A stretch of 64,000 nt of DNA from Aestuariimicrobium kwangyangense DSM 21549 (GTDB lineage Bacteria; Actinomycetota; Actinomycetes; Propionibacteriales; Propionibacteriaceae): the NCBI RefSeq assembly GCF_000421525.1, contig NZ_ATXE01000001.1, forward strand, positions 1,364,001 to 1,428,000. The letters are read 5' to 3'. This document shows positions 59,605 through 64,000 of the stretch, piece after piece (position 1 is the stretch's first letter; each line of letters begins with the position of its first letter). The notes below the pieces were generated by a model. The model was not told the origin of the DNA. It worked only from the letters and a program-made list of their open reading frames with translations, and made no database searches. Made by a program: the position numbers and the translations under genes.

Positions 59605-60432
59605 GTGACCGACGAGCCGACCACCACCCCGGAGTCGGGCGACCACTCGGGTCGGCATCCCTCGGGTTCGGGCCCGGATTCGCGGCAGTCGCGCTCACGC
59701 AGCCCCTTGGCGGTTTTGCTGGGGTGGGCCAAGGAACTCGTCGTGATCGCGGTGATCGCCTTGGTGATCTCGTCGTTGATCCGCGCCTTCCTGGGGCAGG
59801 TGTTCGTGATTCCCTCGGGTTCGATGGAGAACACGCTGCAGGTCAGTGATCGGGTGGTGGTCAGCAAGGTGACCCACTTCAAACGAGGCGACGTGGTGGT
59901 GTTCAAGGATCCCGGTGGCTGGTTGCCGGCGGCTGATCCGTCCACCGGGTGGCGGCGTGGTCTGGAGTTCGTGGGGGTGCTGCCCAACTCCAGTTCGCAG
60001 TACCTGATCAAGCGTGTCATCGGGGTGGCCGGCGACACCGTGACGTACACCACGGGGGGCAAGCTCACCGTCAATGGCCGTCCCCTCGAGGAGGCCTCGT
60101 ACCTGTACTCCGACGCCCAGGGCCAGGTCGCGCCCGCTGAGGTTCCCTTCGAGGTGGTCGTCCCCGCGGGCACCGTCTTCGTGATGGGCGACCACCGCAA
60201 CGACTCGTTCGACTCGCGCTGTCACCTGGCCGACATCACCAATGACGGCAGGCCTCGCGGTGCCAGCGCCTTCGTCCCCGTCGGCGACGTGGTCGGGCCG
60301 GCGGTTCAGATCGTCGCCCCGCTCGACCGTTTCCACCAGCTGAAGCGCCCCGCCACCTTCGCATCCGTTCCTGCCGGGGCCGCCCCGCCGGCCCAGGCGA
60401 AGATTGTCCCCGAGGGGGTCGGCTGCCAGTGA
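59605..60432 (+). CDS. lepB: signal peptidase I
   Basis: A 275-aa membrane protease. A polar N-terminal stretch of 35 residues precedes one membrane helix (about 45-65). The catalytic Ser is in IPSGSMENTL (about residue 71) and the catalytic Lys in YLIKRVIG (about 135). GDHRNDSFDSR is box E. It cleaves Sec signal peptides on the outer face, such as that of the nuclease at 9140. GTG start after GAGGAG. The stop overlaps rnhB. Confidence 0.95.
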   Translation: MTDEPTTTPESGDHSGRHPSGSGPDSRQSRSRSPLAVLLGWAKELVVIAVIALVISSLIRAFLGQVFVIPSGSMENTLQVSDRVVVSKVTHFKRGDVVVFKDPGGWLPAADPSTGWRRGLEFVGVLPNSSSQYLIKRVIGVAGDTVTYTTGGKLTVNGRPLEEASYLYSDAQGQVAPAEVPFEVVVPAGTVFVMGDHRNDSFDSRCHLADITNDGRPRGASAFVPVGDVVGPAVQIVAPLDRFHQLKRPATFASVPAGAAPPAQAKIVPEGVGCQ

Positions 60433-61067
60433 TCCGTCCGGGACGAGGCCTGTATGGCTACGAACGGGCCCTCACCCGCGCTGGCTTCTCGCCGATCGCG
60501 GGGGCGGACGAGGCCGGGCGCGGTGCCTGCGCCGGTCCGCTGGTGGCCGCCGCCGTGGTGCTCGCCGACACCCCCGCGCGGCAGATCACGGGGCTGCGGG
60601 ACTCCAAGTTGCTGACCCCCAAGGCGCGGGAGCGGTGCTTCGACGAGATCATGGCGAAGGCCGTCGCGGTGAGCTGCGTCAGCATCGAGGCGGACGAGTG
60701 CGACCGGCTCGGCATGCACGTCGCCGACATCCAAGCCCTGCGGAGGGCGGTGTCACGGCTCGAGGTCACCCCCGAGTTCGTGCTCACCGACGGTTTTCCC
60801 GTCGATGGCCTGGGGGTGCCCGGTCTGGCGGTGTGGAAGGGCGACCGGGTGGCGGCCTGCGTGGCGGCTGCCTCGGTGATCGCCAAGGTGACGCGCGACC
60901 GGATCATGACCGACATCGCCGCCCACTATCCGCAGTACCGGTTCGACGTCCACAAGGGCTACTGCACCCCCGAACACCAGGCCGAACTCGACCGATTCGG
61001 GCCTGCGGACATCCATCGCCGCCGGTTCGAACTCGTCAGGCGAGCGGCTACAGTGAAGGCACCATGA
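60429..61067 (+). CDS. rnhB: ribonuclease HII
   Basis: A 212-aa nuclease that removes ribonucleotides and RNA primers from DNA. AGADEAGRGACAGPL gives the catalytic Asp-Glu pair (about residue 25), DSKLLTPKARE follows, and the later Asp residues are in the KGDRVAACVAAASVIAKVTRD region. HKGYCTPEH closes the domain. GTG start overlapping lepB. DUF2469 overlaps its stop. Confidence 0.95.
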   Translation: MIRPGRGLYGYERALTRAGFSPIAGADEAGRGACAGPLVAAAVVLADTPARQITGLRDSKLLTPKARERCFDEIMAKAVAVSCVSIEADECDRLGMHVADIQALRRAVSRLEVTPEFVLTDGFPVDGLGVPGLAVWKGDRVAACVAAASVIAKVTRDRIMTDIAAHYPQYRFDVHKGYCTPEHQAELDRFGPADIHRRRFELVRRAATVKAP

Positions 61068-61375
61068 GCGCCGAAGATCTCGAAGCGTACGAGTCGAAAC
61101 TCGAACTCGACCTGTATCGCGAGTACAAGGACGTCGTCGGCATCTTCACCTACGCGGTCGAGACCGAACGACGGTTCTACCTCTGCAATGCCGTGGACCT
61201 GAAGGTGCGCACCGAAGGTGGCGACGTCTACTACGAGGTCTCAATGGCCGACGCGTGGGTCTGGGACATGTACCGCCCAGCCAGGTTCGTGAAGTCGGCG
61301 AAGGTGCTGACCTTCAGGGACGTGTCGATCGAGGAGATCGTGCACTCCGACCTGCAGGTGCCCGACCAGAAGTGA
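61064..61375 (+). CDS. DUF2469 family protein
   Basis: A 103-aa acidic soluble protein starting MSAEDLEAYESKLELDLYREY. It belongs to the DUF2469 family, which is nearly restricted to actinobacteria and sits next to rnhB; no function is known. The middle is Tyr- and Val-rich (FTYAVETERRFYLCN, VYYEVSMADAWVWDM). ATG overlaps the rnhB stop. GAAGG lies 5 nt before it. Confidence 0.9.
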   Translation: MSAEDLEAYESKLELDLYREYKDVVGIFTYAVETERRFYLCNAVDLKVRTEGGDVYYEVSMADAWVWDMYRPARFVKSAKVLTFRDVSIEEIVHSDLQVPDQK

Positions 61376-61531
61376 CCCCGCGGCCGCGGGCACACGGTCC
61401 GCGCCAGGTCGCAGGATCCCTTGGAGTTGTGGACAACTCGGGTCGAGCGGCTGCTTCGCCGGTGAGCCTGTGGACATCGGCACGTCTGGGCCCGGCGCGC
61501 GTATCACTTCCCTATGAGGGAGGTGGTCACC
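61376..61531. other. gap before yraN
   Basis: 156 bases. TATCAC near 61502 may be a -10 box, and GGGAGG (61518-61523) is the ribosome-binding site of yraN. No hairpin stands out. Confidence 0.35.
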
Positions 61532-61900
61532 ATGGCGGTGGCACGGATCACGGGTGTGCTGGGTCGCTGGGGCGAGGACCAGGCCGCCCTTCACGTCGCC
61601 CACCTCGGGTGGACGATTCTCGACCGCAACTGGCGGTGCCCGGTCGGTGAACTCGACCTGGTCGGCAGACAACCTGACGGCACCATCGTGTTCATCGAGG
61701 TCAAGACCAGGTCGGGGCGAGGCTACGGGGATCCCCTCGAGGCGGTGACCGTCGCCAAGGTGCGCAAGCTGCACGAACTGGCGCTGTGGTGGCTCCGGGA
61801 GCGGAACGTGTCGGCACGCCGGGTCAGGATCGACGCCATCGGCCTGGTGCGTGACCGCGACGGGGTCGACCTCACTCACGTCCGCGGGATCACCCGATGA
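61532..61900 (+). CDS. yraN: YraN family (UPF0102) nuclease-fold protein
   Basis: A 122-aa protein. [26 protein letters not shown] and [22 protein letters not shown] give the Holliday-junction-resolvase-like PD-(D/E)xK core (Glu in GELD, Glu-x-Lys in EVK). Its activity is not well defined. The ATG at 61532 was chosen over the one at 61514 because GGGAGG lies 8 nt before it. It overlaps comM by four bases, the usual yraN-comM-dprA order. Confidence 0.9.
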   Translation: MAVARITGVLGRWGEDQAALHVAHLGWTILDRNWRCPVGELDLVGRQPDGTIVFIEVKTRSGRGYGDPLEAVTVAKVRKLHELALWWLRERNVSARRVRIDAIGLVRDRDGVDLTHVRGITR

Positions 61901-63426
61901 GGGCCTCGGCATTCTCGGTGGGCCTGATCGGGCTGGAAGGCCAACTGGTCGAGGTCGAGGCGGCCCTGGGAGGTGGACTGCCCCGCACCGTGCTGGTCGG
62001 GTTACCTGACACGGCACTGTACGAGGCCCGCGATCGGGTGAAGGCTGCCATTCAGGGCTGCCGGCTGAAGTGGCCCGACCAGTTGGTGACCATCAACCTC
62101 ACCCCCGCCTCCCTGCCCAAGTCGGGCACGCACTACGACTTGTCCATCGCCGGTGCCGTGTTGGCGGCCCTGCACGTGGTGCCGCCTGAGTCGGTGCTGA
62201 CGACGGTGCTGCTCGGGGAACTGGGTCTGGACGGACGTGTGAGGGCCGTGCGGGGAGTCCTGCCGGGCCTGCTGGCGGCGGTCGAGGCCGGCATGACTCG
62301 CGCCGTCGTGCCCGCCAGCCAGTTGCGTGAGGCGAGCCTGGTCGAGGGTCTGGCGGTGTGGGGGATCGACACCCTGCCCGACCTGGTCGAGGTGCTCCAG
62401 GGGCGCCCCGTCCACCCCACGCTGACGCCCCGCGCGGACGAACCACCGGCCGATGCCATCGGACAGCCTGACCTCGCCGACGTGGCCGGCCAGACGGAGG
62501 CACGGTTCGCACTCGAGGTGGCCGCCGCCGGACGCCACCACTTGTTCCTGCACGGCGCTCCGGGTGTGGGCAAGTCCATGCTGGCCAGCCGCCTGCCGAC
62601 GATCCTTCCCGACCTGAGCCCGGCCGAGGCGCTGGAGGTGTCGGCCATCCACTCGCTGGCGGGGATCCTCGATGGTGATCTGGTCACCCGACCGCCCTTC
62701 GCCGACCCCCTGCACAACGCCTCCATGTCGTCCCTGGTGGGGGGAGGTCCCAGGATCGCCCGCCCGGGCAGCGTCTCGTTGGCGCACCGGGGTGTGCTGT
62801 TCCTCGATGAGGCCCCCGAGTTCCCCAAGAACGTGATCGAGGCGCTGAGGACACCACTCGAGACGGGGTGGGTGACGATAGCCCGATCCCAGGTGACCTG
62901 CAGGTTCCCGGCCCGGTTCCAGTTGGTGTTGGCGGCCAACCCGTGCCAGTGCGGCAACTTCGGGGTGGTCGGCCTGCACTGCAAGTGCGCCCCGATGGCG
63001 GTGCGCCACTACCAGGACCGCATCTCGGGGCCGATCATCGACCGGATCGACCTGCAGCAACATCTCGTCCCCTTGAGGAATGCCAACCTGAAAGCCTCCC
63101 TGTCCCGTGCTGAGTCGTCGGCCGTCGTGGCGGGGCGGGTCGCCGAGGCCCGTGAGCGGCAGGGTCGACGCCTCGCTCCGCTCGGATTCCAGGTCAACGG
63201 TGAGGTTCCCGGCAGCGTGCTGCGTCACCATCTGCCCCCACCGGGGGGTGGCGAGTTGATCGACCTGGCCTTGGTGCGGGGGCAACTCAGCGCACGCGGT
63301 GTCGACAAGGTCCTGAGGGTGGCGTGGACCCTGGCTGACCTGGGTGGACGAGACGCCGTCGAGGTCGCCCACGTTCGGGCTGCCCTGGCGATGCGTCGTG
63401 GCGAGGGTGCCGAGGTGGCGGCATGA
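61897..63426 (+). CDS. comM: YifB/ComM family Mg-chelatase-like AAA ATPase
   Basis: A 509-aa protein. The N-terminal Lon-protease-like domain (about 20-170) includes [15 protein letters not shown] and [15 protein letters not shown]. The AAA domain has GAPGVGKS (about residue 219) and [10 protein letters not shown]. Paired cysteines follow in PCQCGNFG and CKCAP. The C-terminal Mg_chelatase domain is complete. ComM is a branch-migration helicase in natural transformation in gamma-proteobacteria. ATG overlaps yraN, and dprA overlaps its stop. Confidence 0.93.
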   Translation: MRASAFSVGLIGLEGQLVEVEAALGGGLPRTVLVGLPDTALYEARDRVKAAIQGCRLKWPDQLVTINLTPASLPKSGTHYDLSIAGAVLAALHVVPPESVLTTVLLGELGLDGRVRAVRGVLPGLLAAVEAGMTRAVVPASQLREASLVEGLAVWGIDTLPDLVEVLQGRPVHPTLTPRADEPPADAIGQPDLADVAGQTEARFALEVAAAGRHHLFLHGAPGVGKSMLASRLPTILPDLSPAEALEVSAIHSLAGILDGDLVTRPPFADPLHNASMSSLVGGGPRIARPGSVSLAHRGVLFLDEAPEFPKNVIEALRTPLETGWVTIARSQVTCRFPARFQLVLAANPCQCGNFGVVGLHCKCAPMAVRHYQDRISGPIIDRIDLQQHLVPLRNANLKASLSRAESSAVVAGRVAEARERQGRRLAPLGFQVNGEVPGSVLRHHLPPPGGGELIDLALVRGQLSARGVDKVLRVAWTLADLGGRDAVEVAHVRAALAMRRGEGAEVAA

Positions 63427-64000
63427 GTTGGTCGGCTGAGCGTCAGGCCAGGGCCTGTCTGGCGGCAGCCAGTGGGGGAGGGATGCGAGCCCTGGCTGAA
63501 CTGGTGGCTGAGCACGGCCCCGTCGAGGTGTGGCAGACCCTGCGCGAAACCTCGAGGACGAGCTTGGCGGAACGAGCCCGCTCGGTCGACGCCGAGGAGG
63601 TGGAGCGAGCCACCAGTCGGCTCGGTCTCAGGTTCGTCGTCCCGGGCGACGATGACTGGCACACCGGTCTCGATGCCTTGTCCACACCCGATCCCGGGCG
63701 ACTCGACCCCGGGCTGGGCGGCATCCCGCTCGGTCTGTGGCTGCGCGGTCCGTTGTCGCTGGATGGTGCCCTCGCGGTGGGGCTGGTGGGGTCGCGCGCA
63801 TCGTCGACCTATGGGGAGCGGGTCGCGAGCGACCTCGGCGCGGACCTCGCCGCCGGTGGTAGCGGCGGGGAAGGATCCTGTGTCGTGGTCAGCGGAGGCG
63901 CCTACGGCATCGACGCCGCCGCCCATCGGGGAGCTCTGTCGGTGGGGTCCACGCTGGCGGTGATGGCCGGTGGACTCGACGAGTACTACCCCAAGGGGAA
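63423..64000 (+). CDS. dprA: DNA-processing protein DprA, 5' part
   Basis: The frame opens at ATG 63423, overlapping the comM stop (ATGA), and runs off the window end after 192 codons. The N-terminal helical SAM-like domain is followed by the start of the Rossmann domain: VGSRASSTYGERVASDLG (about residue 121) and VSGGAYGIDAAAHRGAL (about 155), then DEYYPKG. These are DprA/Smf signatures. DprA loads RecA on incoming single-stranded DNA. The 3' half is missing from the window, not truncated by mutation as far as can be seen. Confidence 0.93.
   Translation, partial: MSWSAERQARACLAAASGGGMRALAELVAEHGPVEVWQTLRETSRTSLAERARSVDAEEVERATSRLGLRFVVPGDDDWHTGLDALSTPDPGRLDPGLGGIPLGLWLRGPLSLDGALAVGLVGSRASSTYGERVASDLGADLAAGGSGGEGSCVVVSGGAYGIDAAAHRGALSVGSTLAVMAGGLDEYYPKG

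Overview
This 64-kb window is a GC-rich chromosomal core segment from an actinobacterium. Its gene order is typical of Actinomycetota: rimP-nusA-ylxR-infB-rbfA-truB-ribF-rpsO-pnp-dapB; recG-rsmD-coaD-yceD-rpmF-rnc-mutM-smc-ftsY-ffh; rpsP-khpA-rimM-trmD; rplS-lepB-rnhB-DUF2469-yraN-comM-dprA. Actinobacterial marker families (DUF4439, DUF4081-GNAT, DUF2469, LmeA-like) and a CAB-ordered type-B succinate dehydrogenase fit Propionibacteriales, probably Propionibacteriaceae. That family assignment is inferred from content, not from a search. No rRNA, tRNA, CRISPR array, insertion sequence or prophage was seen.

Layout. 1-3.4 kb: 3' end of rlmN, then minus-strand NUDIX, LOG-family and serine-hydrolase genes. 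3.5-9 kb: an NCS1 permease running into dxr and a site-2 protease, then a 44-aa basic protein coupled to an alanine-dehydrogenase-like enzyme. 9.1-11.8 kb: a secreted modular nuclease. 12.1-16.9 kb: ispG, a DUF4081-GNAT gene (possibly behind a 29-codon leader ORF), proS and a TauE-like transporter. 16.9-26.8 kb: a DUF4439 lipoprotein, then the transcription/translation block rimP to rpsO. 26.8-28.5 kb: an accessory islet between rpsO and pnp, holding one AbiEi/DUF559-type gene framed by two copies of a 66-bp palindromic repeat. 28.5-35.1 kb: pnp, dapB, lmeA-like, a GNAT gene, rnj and rpmB. 35.3-45.5 kb: recG through smc. 45.7-53.6 kb: the SRP genes ftsY and ffh with an esterase between them, a His-rich amidohydrolase, and the rpsP-khpA-rimM-trmD group. 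53.7-57.3 kb: sdhCAB. 57.3-58.8 kb: a minus-strand ECF sigma factor with a membrane partner. 59-64 kb: rplS through the start of dprA.

How the genes fit together. Most genes serve translation and RNA metabolism (ribosomal proteins L28, L32, S15, S16 and L19, ribosome maturation factors, NusA, IF2, PNPase, RNase J, RNase III), the MEP isoprenoid pathway (dxr, ispG), membrane targeting and processing (FtsY, Ffh, LepB, Rip1-like protease), DNA repair and uptake (RecG, MutM, DprA, ComM) and respiration (Sdh). Operons are tight, with many ATGA/GTGA overlaps. At transcription-unit heads the recurring architecture is a TAnnnT -10 box placed 6 or 7 nt before the start codon with no Shine-Dalgarno. 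About fourteen genes look leaderless, while operon-internal and ribosomal genes keep good ribosome-binding sites.

The most unusual locus is the rpsO-pnp islet: an orphan AbiEi-like/DUF559 nuclease-like gene bracketed by nested-palindrome repeats, with a candidate operator and a five-copy CGGACGACC array upstream. Other points of interest are a His-rich N-terminus on the amidohydrolase, acidic tails on RimP and RbfA, a shared promoter pattern for rpsP and rplS, and several short repeat arrays in intergenic DNA.
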